Shown: positions 1-12,190, counted from the stretch's first letter. The stretch is 64,000 bases of DNA from Tremella fuciformis (GCA_032768795.1 CP136500.1:1-64000); one strand, 5' to 3'. The notes: generated from the sequence alone by a model not told the origin. Program-made: numbers and translations.

Positions 1-245
1 TAACCCCCCTAACCTAACCTAACCCCCTAACCCCCTAACCCCCTAACCCCCCCCTAACCCCCTAACCCCCTAACCCCCTAACCCCCCTAACCCCCTAACC
101 CCCTAACCCCCTAACCCCCTAACCCCCTAACCCCCTAACCCCCTAACCCCCTAACCCCCTAACCCCCTAACCCCCTAACCCCCTAACCCCCTAACCCCCT
201 AACCCCCTAACCCCCTAACCCCCTAACCCCCTAACCCCCTAACCC
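1..245. repeat. Terminal telomere repeat tract
   Basis: About 30 near-perfect copies of the 8-mer TAACCCCC (TTAGGGGG on the minus strand), with irregular TAACC and longer C-run variants in the first 60 bases. The C-rich strand reads 5' to 3' inward from the left edge, the orientation expected of a left chromosome end. Known background: 8-nt TTAGGGGG telomeres occur in Cryptococcus-type yeasts. Confidence 0.95.
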
Positions 246-1095
246 GGAAAAAGCTACAAGGGTCCCCCCTTGGGCAGTCGAGCTGGGTTACGGGTGGGGT
301 TAGCTCGGCCAGTTTTGCTCCGATTGGAAAACGAGTGAGAGATTTGGAATCAGCTCGTCAAACTGAGTATAGTACCAACCATTAGACTTGCAGAATAATT
401 TTATCCAGCACCGGAAAAAGCTACAAGGGTCCCCCCTTGGGCAGTCGAGCTGGGTTACGGGTGGGGATAGCTCGGCCAGTTTTGCTCCGATCGGAAAACG
501 AGTGAGAGATTTGGAATCAGCTCGTCAAACTGAGTATAGTACCAACCATTAGACTTGCAGAATAATTTTATCCAGCACCGGAAAAAGCTACAAGGGTCCC
601 CCCTTGGGCAGACGTACTGGTCTTTCGGAGGGATTAACTCCGCCAGTTTCGCTCCGATCCGGGAATGGGTTAGAGATTCTTAATCAGCTCGTCCAAATAG
701 AGTATAGTAGCACCCTTCACATCACAAAAATAATTTCACTCACAACCAGCAAACTCCAAGGGTCCCCCCTTGGGCCATATGAGCTCCAAGGGTCCCCCCT
801 TGGACCGTTTTACATGAAGTCAGGGATGCATGCGAGAGTCATCCCAGATATATTTGGGACCATATTAGGCTACTTACTTCGACAATCAACTCAATATTCC
901 AATTACTGACCGCGTCACAGCCAACCAAAGTCAAATACCCAGCCAACTTTGGATGCCCGTAAATCCGTCAGTTTTTACCCGATCGGGAAGATCATTACAT
1001 TTACGAATAGCTCTTTTGTCGAACTTTTTGAATCCAAAAAAAAATTTCAAAAAATCTCGATGCGCGAGAAAGTCCCCCCCCCCAGGACCTGCCTG
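246..1095. repeat. Subtelomeric repeat unit 1 (850 bp)
   Basis: First of five tandem units. Each holds two nearly identical subrepeats of about 166 bp beginning GGAAAAAGCTACAAGGG, a third diverged subrepeat, two closely spaced hairpin motifs (here 756-773 and 785-802), and a 250-bp tail ending GGACCTGCCTG. It is followed by a short telomeric spacer (1096-1117). Short open frames cross the unit but stop in and near it and look non-coding. Confidence 0.9.
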
Positions 1096-1117
1096 TAACC
1101 CCCTAACCCCCTAACCC

Positions 1118-1966
1118 GGAAAAAGCTACAAGGGTCCCCCCTTGGGCAGTCGAGCTGGGTTACGGGTGGGGTTAGCTCGGCCAGTTTTGCTCCGATTGGA
1201 AAACGAGTGAGAGATTTGGAATCAGCTCGTCAAACTGAGTATAGTACCAACCATTAGACTTGCAGAATAATTTTATCCAGCACCGGAAAAAGCTACAAGG
1301 GTCCCCCCTTGGGCAGTCGAGCTGGGTTACGGGTGGGGATAGCTCGGCCAGTTTTGCTCCGATCGGAAAACGAGTGAGAGATTTGGAATCAGCTCGTCAA
1401 ACTGAGTATAGTACCAACCATTAGACTTGCAGAATAATTTTATCCAGCACCGGAAAAAGCTACAAGGGTCCCCCCTTGGGCAGACGTACTGGTCTTTCGG
1501 AGGGATTAACTCCGCCAGTTTCGCTCCGATCCGGGAATGGGTTAGAGATTCTTAATCAGCTCGTCAAATAGAGTATAGTAGCACCCTTCACATCACAAAA
1601 ATAATTTCACTCACAACCAGCAAACTCCAAGGGTCCCCCCTTGGGCCATATGAGCTCCAAGGGTCCCCCCTTGGACCGTTTTACATGAAGTCAGGGATGC
1701 ATGCGAGAGTCATCCCAGATATATTTGGGACCATATTAGGCTACTTACTTCGACAATCAACTCAATATTCCAATTACTGACCGCGTCACAGCCAACCAAA
1801 GTCAAATACCCAGCCAACTTTGGATGCCCGTAAATCCGTCAGTTTTTACCCGATCGGGAAGATCATTACATTTACGAATAGCTCTTTTGTCGAACTTTTT
1901 GAATCCAAAAAAAAATTTCAAAAAATCTCGATGCGCGAGAAAGTCCCCCCCCCCAGGACCTGCCTG
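1118..1966. repeat. Subtelomeric repeat unit 2 (849 bp)
   Basis: Near-identical copy of unit 1, with the same order of three subrepeats, hairpins and tail. It ends in a 14-bp telomeric spacer, 1967-1980. The few differences seen by eye are single bases and C-run lengths, which implies recent duplication or continuing homogenisation. Confidence 0.9.
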
Positions 1967-1980
1967 TAACCCCCTAACCC

Positions 1981-2582
1981 GGAAAAAGCTACAAGGGGTC
2001 CCCCCTTGGGCAGTCGAGCTGGGTTACGGGTGGGGTTAGCTCGGCCAGTTTTGCTCCGATTGGAAAACGAGTGAGAGATTTGGAATCAGCTCGTCAAACT
2101 GAGTATAGTACCAACCATTAGACTTGCAGAATAATTTTATCCAGCACCGGAAAAAGCTACAAGGGTCCCCCCTTGGGCAGTCGAGCTGGGTTACGGGTGG
2201 GGATAGCTCGGCCAGTTTTGCTCCGATCGGAAAACGAGTGAGAGATTTGGAATCAGCTCGTCAAACTGAGTATAGTACCAACCATTAGACTTGCAGAATA
2301 ATTTTATCCAGCACCGGAAAAAGCTACAAGGGTCCCCCCCTTGGGCAGACGTACTGGTCTTTCGGAGGGATTAACTCCGCCAGTTTCGCTCCGATCCGGG
2401 AATGGGTTAGAGATTCTTAATCAGCTCGTCAAATAGAGTATAGTAGCACCCTTCACATCACAAAAATAATTTCACTCACAACCAGCAAACTCCAAGGGTC
2501 CCCCCTTGGGCCATATGAGCTCCAAGGGTCCCCCCTTGGACCGTTTTACATGAAGTCAGGGATGCATGCGAGAGTCATCCCA
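1981..2582. repeat. Subtelomeric repeat unit 3, truncated
   Basis: Matches the other units up to the sequence GTCATCCCA, then stops and passes directly into TAACCCCC repeats. The last 250 bp of the unit are missing. It looks like a broken end joined to, or healed by, telomeric DNA. Confidence 0.9.
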
Positions 2583-2852
2583 TAACCCCCTAACCCCCTA
2601 ACCCCCTAACCCCCTAACCCCCTAACCCCCTAACCCCCTAACCCCCTAACCCCCTAACCCCCTAACCCCCTAACCCCCTAACCCCCTAACCCCCTAACCC
2701 CCTAACCCCCTAACCCCCTAACCCCCTAACCCCCTAACCCCCTAACCCCCTAACCCCCTAACCCCCTAACCCCCTAACCCCCTAACCCCCTAACCCCCTA
2801 ACCCCCTAACCCCCTAACCCCCTAACCCCCTAACCCCCTAACCCCCTAACCC
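2583..2852. repeat. Long interstitial telomere tract
   Basis: About 33 uninterrupted copies of TAACCCCC in the same orientation as the terminal telomere, as long as the terminal tract itself. Shorter telomeric spacers (10-22 bp) lie at 1096-1117, 1967-1980, 3701-3714 and 4563-4572, between or after units. Confidence 0.95.
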
Positions 2853-3700
2853 GGAAAAAGCTACAAGGGTCCCCCCTTGGGCAGTCGAGCTGGGTTACGG
2901 GTGGGGTTAGCTCGGCCAGTTTTGCTCCGATTGGAAAACGAGTGAGAGATTTGGAATCAGCTCGTCAAACTGAGTATAGTACCAACCATTAGACTTGCAG
3001 AATAATTTTATCCAGCACCGGAAAAAGCTACAAGGGTCCCCCCTTGGGCAGTCGAGCTGGGTTACGGGTGGGGATAGCTCGGCCAGTTTTGCTCCGATCG
3101 GAAAACGAGTGAGAGATTTGGAATCAGCTCGTCAAACTGAGTATAGTACCAACCATTAGACTTGCAGAATAATTTTATCCAGCACCGGAAAAAGCTACAA
3201 GGGTCCCCCCTTGGGCAGACGTACTGGTCTTTCGGAGGGATTAACTCCGCCAGTTTCGCTCCGATCCGGGAATGGGTTAGAGATTCTTAATCAGCTCGTC
3301 AAATAGAGTATAGTAGCACCCTTCACATCACAAAAATAATTTCACTCACAACCAGCAAACTCCAAGGGTCCCCCCTTGGGCCATATGAGCTCCAAGGGTC
3401 CCCCCTTGGACCGTTTTACATGAAGTCAGGGATGCATGCGAGAGTCATCCCAGATATATTTGGGACCATATTAGGCTACTTACTTCGACAATCAACTCAA
3501 TATTCCAATTACTGACCGCGTCACAGCCAACCAAAGTCAAATACCCAGCCAACTTTGGATGCCCGTAAATCCGTCAGTTTTTACCCGATCGGGAAGATCA
3601 TTACATTTACGAATAGCTCTTTTGTCGAACTTTTTGAATCCAAAAAAAAATTTCAAAAAATCTCGATGCGCGAGAAAGTCCCCCCCCCAGGACCTGCCTG
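2853..3700. repeat. Subtelomeric repeat unit 4 (848 bp)
   Basis: Full-length unit starting immediately after the internal telomere tract, with the same layout as units 1 and 2. A telomere followed by units 4 and 5 would by itself be a complete chromosome end. Confidence 0.9.
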
Positions 3701-3714
3701 TAACCCCCTAACCC

Positions 3715-4562
3715 GGAAAAAGCTACAAGGGTCCCCCCTTGGGCAGTCGAGCTGGGTTACGGGTGGGGTTAGCTCGGCCAGTTTTGCTCCGATTGGAAAA
3801 CGAGTGAGAGATTTGGAATCAGCTCGTCAAACTGAGTATAGTACCAACCATTAGACTTGCAGAATAATTTTATCCAGCACCGGAAAAAGCTACAAGGGTC
3901 CCCCCTTGGGCAGTCGAGCTGGGTTACGGGTGGGGATAGCTCGGCCAGTTTTGCTCCGATCGGAAAACGAGTGAGAGATTTGGAATCAGCTCGTCAAACT
4001 GAGTATAGTACCAACCATTAGACTTGCAGAATAATTTTATCCAGCACCGGAAAAAGCTACAAGGGTCCCCCCTTGGGCAGACGTACTGGTCTTTCGGAGG
4101 GATTAACTCCGCCAGTTTCGCTCCGATCCGGGAATGGGTTAGAGATTCTTAATCAGCTCGTCAAATAGAGTATAGTAGCACCCTTCACATCACAAAAATA
4201 ATTTCACTCACAACCAGCAAACTCCAAGGGTCCCCCCTTGGGCCATATGAGCTCCAAGGGTCCCCCCTTGGACCGTTTTACATGAAGTCAGGGATGCATG
4301 CGAGAGTCATCCCAGATATATTTGGGACCATATTAGGCTACTTACTTCGACAATCAACTCAATATTCCAATTACTGACCGCGTCACAGCCAACCAAAGTC
4401 AAATACCCAGCCAACTTTGGATGCCCGTAAATCCGTCAGTTTTTACCCGATCGGGAAGATCATTACATTTACGAATAGCTCTTTTGTCGAACTTTTTGAA
4501 TCCAAAAAAAAATTTCAAAAAATCTCGATGCGCGAGAAAGTCCCCCCCCCAGGACCTGCCTG
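3715..4562. repeat. Subtelomeric repeat unit 5 (848 bp)
   Basis: Innermost full-length unit. It is followed by a 10-bp telomeric remnant (TAACCCCTAA, 4563-4572), after which unique sequence starts. I see nothing codable in 4573-5060. Confidence 0.9.
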
Positions 4563-5059
4563 TAACCCCTAAGTCGACACAGTGACCTGTGTTCGCGATG
4601 TCCAGAGTGGTCGGCGAGCCGATGTACTCGAGCAACCAGTCCAACCCATGACGACATGTTTGTGAGCGCTACATGCGTCACGGGGCATTGTACTTCTTAG
4701 TGCTGATTTGTAGGTCAGGTCAGGCCAGACGAGCGAGGCGCGAGAGATACTGTACGAGGCCGCAATGATCCGACAAGTTGTGCCGTTACAGGACAGTACG
4801 TGTTGCAGCGAGTGAGTCCTAGGCCCCGAGCGAGGTTGAGACCCTCTCAACCGTCACTGCACGCAACTGTACTGCCAGCACCACAGTCGTCTCGGCAGCC
4901 GCTGTGATCGTTTGTCACAGGGGCACTCCAGCAGAGCCCATTCCGCTGCTCCTCCCCGTGGGCTCGATGCTGGCGTCCCGGCAGGGAGAAGACGACGATA
5001 CGATGGAGGCCAACGGCGTTACCGGCACCAGGAAGCAGACAACCTGCCAGGCAGCGCTT

Positions 5060-6850
5060 CTTGCTAAGTTCGTGCGGGGGATTCCCAAGCCCGCCGCGTT
5101 TGCCGTTGCCTGGGGTATCTACTCCAATGTGGTACAAGAACTACGACAGCCACGCCTGGGGTACAATTGGGGACCGCAAACCGGTTAAGGCCAAACCCCT
5201 CGGCCAGCAAAGGCCCGCCCGCCGACCAAGCCGCCGCCACGGCAGGACCTTCGACCGCCCCTGCTGCTCGCGACCAGGCATGCATCAACTGGAACGCCGG
5301 CGTCTGCACCGGTAGCCCTTGCCCGAGAGGCTATGGCCATGTCTGCAAGCAATGCCAGGGGCCTCACCTCACGTCATCTGGGACTGCCCGAAGGGCAAGC
5401 CCAACTAGGATCCCGCCCATGTGCAGAGTTTCGTCAGTCTCGGTTCAACTTTAGGTGAGCAGAGTTTCCAGCCTCTGTCTCTACCTCCGGCATCTTCAGA
5501 TCCACCGCATGCGCCTTCGCCGTCTTTGACCTGTCCGACCAGCCCGTCGCCCCTTGTCCACTGCGAGCCGAGGTCTGGGACTTACTCCATGACGGATACC
5601 CAGCCTGCCAGTTTTCCACATACATCCTCGGAGTTATCCGGCATGAGTCAACTTGGCTAAACTGGCCCTCTCCGCGGGCCCAGCAAGGAGCGTACCCAAT
5701 CATCCGCTGGACAGCGGGGGAGCTCTATACGTAAGAGACACAACTGCCCAGCGTGTACGGCTGGGCCGATCACGGCGGGTAGGGTTTACCCTCCGGACAC
5801 CGAGGGCCTTGTGGTATGTATCAACAATCGGAAAAGTGCCCAAAGCGAACGGGAATTGCGTCTCACCATCAACAACCTCTCTCGGCCACGCCGCAGCTCG
5901 CGCACTACCTCGGACGACGCCGGAATCCCCAGGGATCGCTACGACTCGCTGGATCATCTGTTTGCCCCTTGTCAGAGCAGTCCGTTCGCATATCACCCTC
6001 TGGGGGGGCCGGCCTCACGGCCGCTTTCTTTCTTTCACGTGCGTGTTGCCCTCCGCGACGCGCGGCTTCTGCTTCTGGGCTGTGCATATGACTCAGAGGT
6101 CTACACGGACGGCACACTCAACTTTGACGAACTAGAGATCCTGATCATCATGGTCAACAGGAGGACGGGCATGGCTTGGCTTACCCAGGCCAAGCTCCTG
6201 AACCTCCGCAATCAGCTTGACTCCATCTTGGCCAAGCCAAGAGCGCAGACATGCAAACTTGAAGCCCTTGCTGGCTATCTCAACTTCGTCTTTCACTTCA
6301 GGGACCCTCTTGGGGACGAGATCCGGTGATGGCAACAGCTGGATCGCTGGGAGGGCATCACCATCATCCCCGTCGACAAGCCGCACACCGAGATCTGGTC
6401 CGATGCGGCCGCGACTGGGGGCATCGGGGCTCACCTCTCACCTCGGACCGCGCGAGGCTGGCATTGCGGCAATCAATGCCGCCTCAGAAACCATTGGAGC
6501 ACCGTGGCAAGGACATCCATCCTCTTCCTTGAGACACTGGCGGTGCTGGAGGCGCTCCGCCTGTGGGCCACGCATGTGCAAGATCGACAACGCCGCATTA
6601 GTTGCCTCCCTACGGTCGGGCCGCTGTACCCAGCGCGCCACCATGGCACTTGTCCGCGCGATTGCGTTGCTTGCCAAGGAGCTTCACCTCACCATCGTCC
6701 CAGACTGGGTCCCTACCGCGAAAAATGATGTCGCTGACGCCCTATCCCGTTCTGACTAGCCTTACCTCTTACCTAACCGCCCACATGTCACCCGGCTGCT
6801 CCCGCCACCGCGCTCTGTCCCGTCCCCTGCGTCCCTCCCACACTCATCGA
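5060..6850 (+). pseudogene. Decayed DIRS-like retroelement (gag tail, RT, RNase H)
   Basis: Fragments in all three forward frames line up in the order of a DIRS-type RT-RNase H polyprotein. Near 5275-5365 is a cysteine/histidine cluster (CINWNAGVC, then HVCKQCQGPH) of the kind found at the end of basidiomycete DIRS-like gag. About 5560-5900 carries RT finger pieces (YILGVIRH, NHPSA, TAGRVYPP). About 6040-6330 carries palm and thumb pieces (LLGCAYDSEVYTDGTLNF, LEALAGYLNF). About 6390-6760 carries an RNase H-like domain (WSDAAATGGIGAHL, LETLAVLEALRLWATHV, CKIDNAALVASLRSG, VADALSRSD). Frame changes and stops break every domain, so it is inactive. I found no tyrosine recombinase or split direct repeats, so the DIRS assignment rests on RT/RNase H style and could be a related RT lineage. 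Confidence 0.7.
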
Positions 6851-7766
6851 TGCTCCACCGCTCCTGCCGCCCACAGTCATCCCCTACAATGCCGCTTGCT
6901 TTGTACCCCAGCATGAGGTTGCCTAGCCCCACCACCAAACGGTCGGCAACTGGAACTCGGCGGAGATCCCCTATTTGTTGAACAATAGGCCCCGAGGACA
7001 CCTCATAGGGTCAGAATTGCCTCTGTGGGCAGGATGCGGAGCAGAACAATAAGACTATGCGCGAGCGGCCACGCACAGGCCGCCAGAGCGATGGCTCATA
7101 TAGGTAGAGCTGCATAGATGGACGAATGTATAGCTCTCATCGTTGTATAACATTCTCGTTACTGAACTCAAACAGAAGCCAGCCGGGAAGCCAGCACAAG
7201 CTTTCGATCCCTGTCTGACTCTCTGAAGGTCCTCGTCGCTCGTAATAGCACATCGGGAAGGACAGTATCGCTGAACCCGGGTTGACGATGGGACTCGTTC
7301 TTCGGAGTAGAGCTCTGAGGTCGTATTCACCTGCGGCAAGTCTCAGCGAGTAGCTCCCACTGACACCATACACGGTCGAGGAAAGGGTAGACAGCGGGGA
7401 TGGTAGGGCTCACTTGTCCGAATCCTTGCTATCCTATCCGAAGCACATCTCTCTCCCACATCCCCTGCATCCCCTTATCGTCCAAAGCTTGCGCGCCCTT
7501 CTTAACGTCCCCTCTAGCTCTACAGACCCCTCCCTCTCCCCCTCCTTCCCGCCATCCTATCCTGCCGAGCAAACGTACAGCTTTGATCACAATTCAACTT
7601 CTGCGCCTTCCAAGATACTTCTTGACCCCGATGACATATCCAGCCTTGATCACGTTCGGTCCGGGACGAGTCGAGATCGGAGATTCCGTATTGTACAGGG
7701 GAGGGAGGATCGATATGTAACGGATCGATATGTGACATGAGATGAAGTGATGTCGAGAATTGCCGA
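6851..7766. other. No gene recognised
   Basis: Only short open frames, none with coding character or recognisable splice sites. Pyrimidine-rich stretch near 7420-7560. Confidence 0.5.
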
Positions 7767-8660
7767 TCAGGTCGCTTCGTTCGGCTCGTCCGTCTGGTCC
7801 GATCCATCGTCGTCCCTCTCGACAATCTCGGCGATACATGACTCGAGGAAATTCGACATCTGTACGATGATCAGCAATGATCGTGTCCAAGTCTCTCCTT
7901 CGTTTCCTACCCCGTCATGAGACGGAGAACTCACTTTCTTCATGTCCGCCCTGCAAGACTCCAGTTTCCCCTTGGCTTTTTTTCCAAACGCCGCCTTGTC
8001 CTTCTTCATCGCCTTGTTGTCCTTCTGCAACACCTCCTTGTCCTTCTGCAACACCTCCTTGTCCAAACGCAAGGCCTCTAGCGTCTTGCTCTCCTGTATC
8101 AGTCGATCATTGAGATCGTTGACATGTTCCGTCAACACGTCCCTCTCATTCGTCAACCCTTGGGCCATCTCCAACGCCTTGTCCTTCTGCGCCTCTTGTT
8201 CCAGCCTCGCCGCCTTCTCCTGGGCCAGCTGTCCTTTGACATCGTCAAGCTCGTCTCGCCCAGCTTTGAGCTCTTCTTCCAGCTTCTTCTTGTCCGCCTC
8301 GAGTGTCTTCTTGTCCTTCTCGATCGATGCCAGCCTCCGCGTAACCTCCTTCCTCTCCGCCACCTTGATCTTGTCCGATAGGACGCTCAGGGATGCGGCG
8401 GCCAGCTCGAGATACCGTCGGTAGTCGTCTAAGTTCTCCTCTTGAGCGATGGTGTCGAAGACTTTAGTGGGTGTTTGGGCGAGAGTTTGGAACAGTTCGG
8501 TCGTCATCTGCCAACCCAGCTGACGACGCCGATGCTTGCTGATCAGCATGTTGATACTCTTGGTAATCTCCGCTTTGGCAATGTTGAACTCGGTCGCTAC
8601 TTCAGACGCGGTCGTGCTGGTCGTGCTGGTCGTGTTCGTCGAGGTTTGCGAATCGGCCAT
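7767..8660 (-). CDS. Coiled-coil protein, unknown function
   Basis: Open from an ATG at 8660 for 297 codons. I infer an intron at 7934-7860 (minus strand GTGAGT...TACAG, 75 nt, branch-like GCTGAT inside). Because 75 is a multiple of three and contains no stop, the frame stays open with or without splicing; the spliced product would be about 272 aa. The N-terminus is Ser/Thr-rich (MADSQTSTNTTSTTS). About residues 95-240 are a long charged heptad coiled coil with repeated lysine-rich segments (LQKDKEVLQKDNKAMKKDK), and the C-terminus is acidic. The region before the coil (residues 20-90) is helical, with HRRRQLGW. I recognise no family. It is the only clearly intact gene of the first 12 kb. Confidence 0.7.
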   Translation of the reverse strand: MADSQTSTNTTSTTSTTASEVATEFNIAKAEITKSINMLISKHRRRQLGWQMTTELFQTLAQTPTKVFDTIAQEENLDDYRRYLELAAASLSVLSDKIKVAERKEVTRRLASIEKDKKTLEADKKKLEEELKAGRDELDDVKGQLAQEKAARLEQEAQKDKALEMAQGLTNERDVLTEHVNDLNDRLIQESKTLEALRLDKEVLQKDKEVLQKDNKAMKKDKAAFGKKAKGKLESCRADMKKVSSPSHDGVGNEGETWTRSLLIIVQMSNFLESCIAEIVERDDDGSDQTDEPNEAT

Positions 8661-8922
8661 GTCTGTAAACTCAACGCGTCTGGATGGGCAGGGATAGGAG
8701 AGTGTGCTCTGTGTGTCCGAGGCGTATGAGTAGGATAGAGGGGTGTGCTGAGTATCAAGTAGAGGGCGTGCAAGAGACGTATAGAGTAAAGAGTGTAGAG
8801 AGCAACTAAAGGACAGAGGAGAAATGCCAAATCATGTTTTCCCAGGTGAATGACACGTCACAGCATTCAGCATCTCGGCGTTTCTTTCTCTTCTTCGTCT
8901 TGGGTCCTCAACAAGTGATACG

Positions 8923-9336
8923 ATGCCTAGATACACCCAGCCCGAAACCAAACTCACCCCAACGGCGACGACTACGACCAAGACCTTCTCCGCTCATCTC
9001 ACACCTCCTCCTCTCTTGTTGTCCCATCTCGTCCATCGTGGGACACGGGTCATCTACCGTAAAGTGAAAGAGCTCGAGCCAGCCCGACCACCAACACCTC
9101 CACTCCCACGCTCGACATAGGGTTCAGAGGCTGGTATTCATCCTCCCGACCAACCTCACCCTCTTCCCATCCCCGAGCACGAGTATGAGGTCGTCAAGAC
9201 CATCCCTCTTGGCAAGGAAGATGAGCAGATCGCACGGATGGCATTTGACAGACTTGGGCCGACGTCATCGGAGGCGCAACGGAGGGAGTTTGAGATGATG
9301 ACTCGACTTCGTGCGGGTCCTCTAGAGGGGTAAACG
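8923..9336 (+). pseudogene. Broken open frame, unknown protein
   Basis: One frame starting with ATG at 8923 (MPRYTQPETK) is interrupted by TAG at 9118-9120. It then resumes in the same frame with protein-like sequence (EYEVVKTIPLGKEDEQIARM, FDRLGPTSSEAQRREFEMM) until the stop near 9331. Either a decayed gene or a gene whose intron I could not place. No family recognised. Confidence 0.4.
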
Positions 9337-9399
9337 GGGCATCAGAGTATGTCCGTGCTTCATCTCTCTCGTCTTGGCTCTTCACAGCAGGGAGTGGCC

Positions 9400-12190
9400 G
9401 AGAGGAGGAGACGGCACTCTGTGAGGTTGAGGAAAGATCGCTGATGCACTAGCTTTAGTACGCGAGAAGACACCCCGATATCGGCAATGCCGACCATCCC
9501 ACAATATACATCGCTTCCATACCTTATACGACGCTCCTCTTGCCCTCTTCCGGATCTTGGACGAACTCCGCCCTGCCATCTGGCTCTTGCCCTTCTTCCT
9601 CTACCGCTGCACCGCCCGCCGACCACCGATCCTTTCCACCTCGCCTGTCAGACATACCTGCCCGTCTTGCTCGAAGAAACATGACGACTGCGATCTCTTG
9701 TCCACCCCAACGAGAAGCAAGACGGTCTTCACGCACCGACACCAAAAGGTCCACCTCGTCCATCCTCGCCATCGGCGGCCTCTCCGAAAGCTGCTGCGAC
9801 GGGAGTGGATTACAAACCTGGCTCCGAGTCCCCGAACAAGACCTTATATGTCGACAGCCCACGGGTCATCTCCATCACCCGCCATCATCCATTCCGCTGA
9901 GACCACCTCACATGTCTCGAAGAGTCCGACTATCAAGAGGAAAGCCGTTCACTAATCCCACGCCGACCAAGACGATGGCATCGTTCAACCACATCCCAAG
10001 CGACAAAAGACACGACATTCCGGAACTCCTCCTTTATCACCACCTCCTCAGTCAAGATCACCAGCCGTGCGCTTGTCTAACCGGCGTCCATCCATTTCCT
10101 CTGTCCAGACTTAAACTCCGAAACCGGTCAAACACGGTATGGCGAGCGATAAAGTGGCTTCGACAAAGAAGAAGGAGGAGATACCGGTCGAAACGAAGAT
10201 GTTTGACGGTTGTGCAATCCCAAAGGGGATAGATGTGGACGTGAGGGCCGTCTAGGATATGGTGCCAGCTCGAGCTTGGAGTTCGAGTGAGTCCCTGCTG
10301 TTCCGAGCCCAGCATGTCCAGTGCCAAGACTGACACTTGTTTAGATCGCATCAGGAAAGAGTCTGCTGAAGAATTCGCCGGCCCACTCGTTCTCGAGCAC
10401 CTCAACTCTTCCCTCACCACCCCGTCTCACGCACTCTCCTCGTCCTCCACAAGCCGTATCTGTCGAAATGGGTTCGAGCGGGCATTTCGCTACGACAAAC
10501 CGATCCTTGTCAGATGCAAGAACGTAGATGGAACGAATGACCCGCTTGGCTATAGCATCGGGGCATTGGAACACCTCGGAGGAGGGATCGATGAGAAGGC
10601 TTGAAAGGCCATCCGGGCTATAAGCGAATGGCCTAAGGATGCTTTTGATGTCCGGAGTGGGTCCCTGGTCTTACCGCCTTCTGGTCAACAGTGCTAATTC
10701 ACAGACTCGTGATATCAGACGAACAAGAAGATGAGCAAAGCAAGCCTTTCGAAACACTTCCAATCTTCTTTCAAAAAGACCGCTGTCCCATCTGAACCGC
10801 TGAATCCATTGTTGAACGAATCATCCGATTACGCCTTTTCAAAAGGTATTCGACCGCCCGATTGGATCCGTCAGAATGATCTCGCTTCTTCTTCGGGGAA
10901 TGATGTCGGTCAGCTGAAGTTTATCACTGCGGATTTCTTGTTCTTCTTGTTCTTCTTCTTCCTTCTCTGGAGACACAAGAGAGCGGTCGGCTCGATCAAG
11001 ACTGGGTACTGAACAACGTGCAATTTGCCGATAGGGGTAGTATTACCGTGAGTGGTCAGGCTCCATCGGGCCATCACAAGGATGAGCAGTGGAGGTACGG
11101 AGCTGACTGGTTCAGCCGTTTGAGCACGATTCCAGCGGGTCGAGCAACATGGTGTGGACGATTTTAGGAGAAAAGGTGAGTCCGGGATTCTCATCTCTTC
11201 CTTCGTGGTAGCTACGGGCTGGGCTGGTCTAATCACAGGTGTTTTTTATTTTCTCGCACCGAATGAGGAGCTACTTTGTCAATCCAGCCTATGTGAGTCA
11301 AGCCGGGGTGGGTCTAGTCACGGGACGTTGATGGGAGAGGGAGAACTCAGGATCCCCGACGACCTTTTCCCGCTAAGGAGGATCTGAAGCATGTCATCAG
11401 AGTGCAGATGATACCTGGGCAAGCCTTGTACGTCTTAGACAAGGACCATGAGTGCGAGTACATGGCACTGATGTGATATCAGAGTTATTCCATCCGGTTG
11501 GATATATGCCGTGGTGACTGTCGAGCCTTCCATCGTTCGGTCTAGCTCGTATTACACTGATCGTTCTCTGCCAAGGCATGAGTCCTGGTCCTTGGCCGCT
11601 GCTTGGACGCCACAGAGATCAAGCTGTACAGACAGGATCGCGAGTCGGCTCCTGAGATGGAAGATGAGCATTTCGTATGGTGAGTCGCGGTGATCCCCTC
11701 CCTTCCTGGTCTCTCGCCAAGCATGACATGACTGTAGCTAACATGATACAGGTTTACATTGTCTGGCCGCCCTGAAGATTTTGTCAAGGTAGTAGTCTAC
11801 CATGTCGACGACTACACAGTCGCACTCCATCTTGACCGACCTTGGCCAGAGGGACAAGTCGGCCATTGACGATCTCGCCGTGTCCATCTGGGACAGAGTG
11901 GAAAAGATCCGCAGAAAGGGCCAGAAAGGAGAAGAAGAAGAAGGTCACTGTGCAAGATGTGAGACGGTTAATAGTTGGACTCTGAGCCATCGTGTGGTTT
12001 TCCATACCATGAGACATATGCATCTACATACGTCGTCTCTCCTCATTTGAGGACATCGAGGCAGAACTTGCTCGTACATGGATTCATGACCCTCTTCACA
12101 TTGCGGTTGGAAAGCCCAGGTTCACGTGATGGGTGGATTACAGTAAATTCCGTCTTCCACCTGGATTGAGGCTCTTCATCTTCTTACCAC
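9400..12190 (+). pseudogene. Patchy coding remnants, one or more decayed genes
   Basis: Protein-like segments scattered over three plus-strand frames: about 9690-9900 (Pro/Ser/Lys-rich, ending NKTLYVDSPRVISITRHHPF), about 10140-10255 (KKKEEIPVETKMFDGCAIP), about 11610-11682 (ATEIKLYRQDRESAPEMEDE) followed by a good GTGAGT...ATACAG intron to FTLSGRPEDFVKVVVYHVDD, 11802-11940 (SAIDDLAVSIWDRVEKIRRK), and about 12040-12180 (FEDIEAELARTWIHDPLHIA). Stops and frame changes separate them and not all can be removed with plausible introns. I read this as a decaying subtelomeric gene, or several. Function not recognised. Confidence 0.4.

Noticed and set aside
3555..3854. Open frame of about 99 codons across two subtelomeric units
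   Set aside because: It crosses a telomeric spacer and depends on C-run lengths that vary between copies; the corresponding frame in unit 2 ends elsewhere. No coding character.
1..4572. CRISPR-like array because of regularly spaced direct repeats
   Set aside because: Units are about 849 bp, tandem, separated by telomere repeats, and the genes are eukaryotic with spliceosomal introns.
7400..7740. Overlapping forward frames of 106 and 108 codons
   Set aside because: Pyrimidine-rich composition keeps two frames open at once; no protein-like segment or splice partner.
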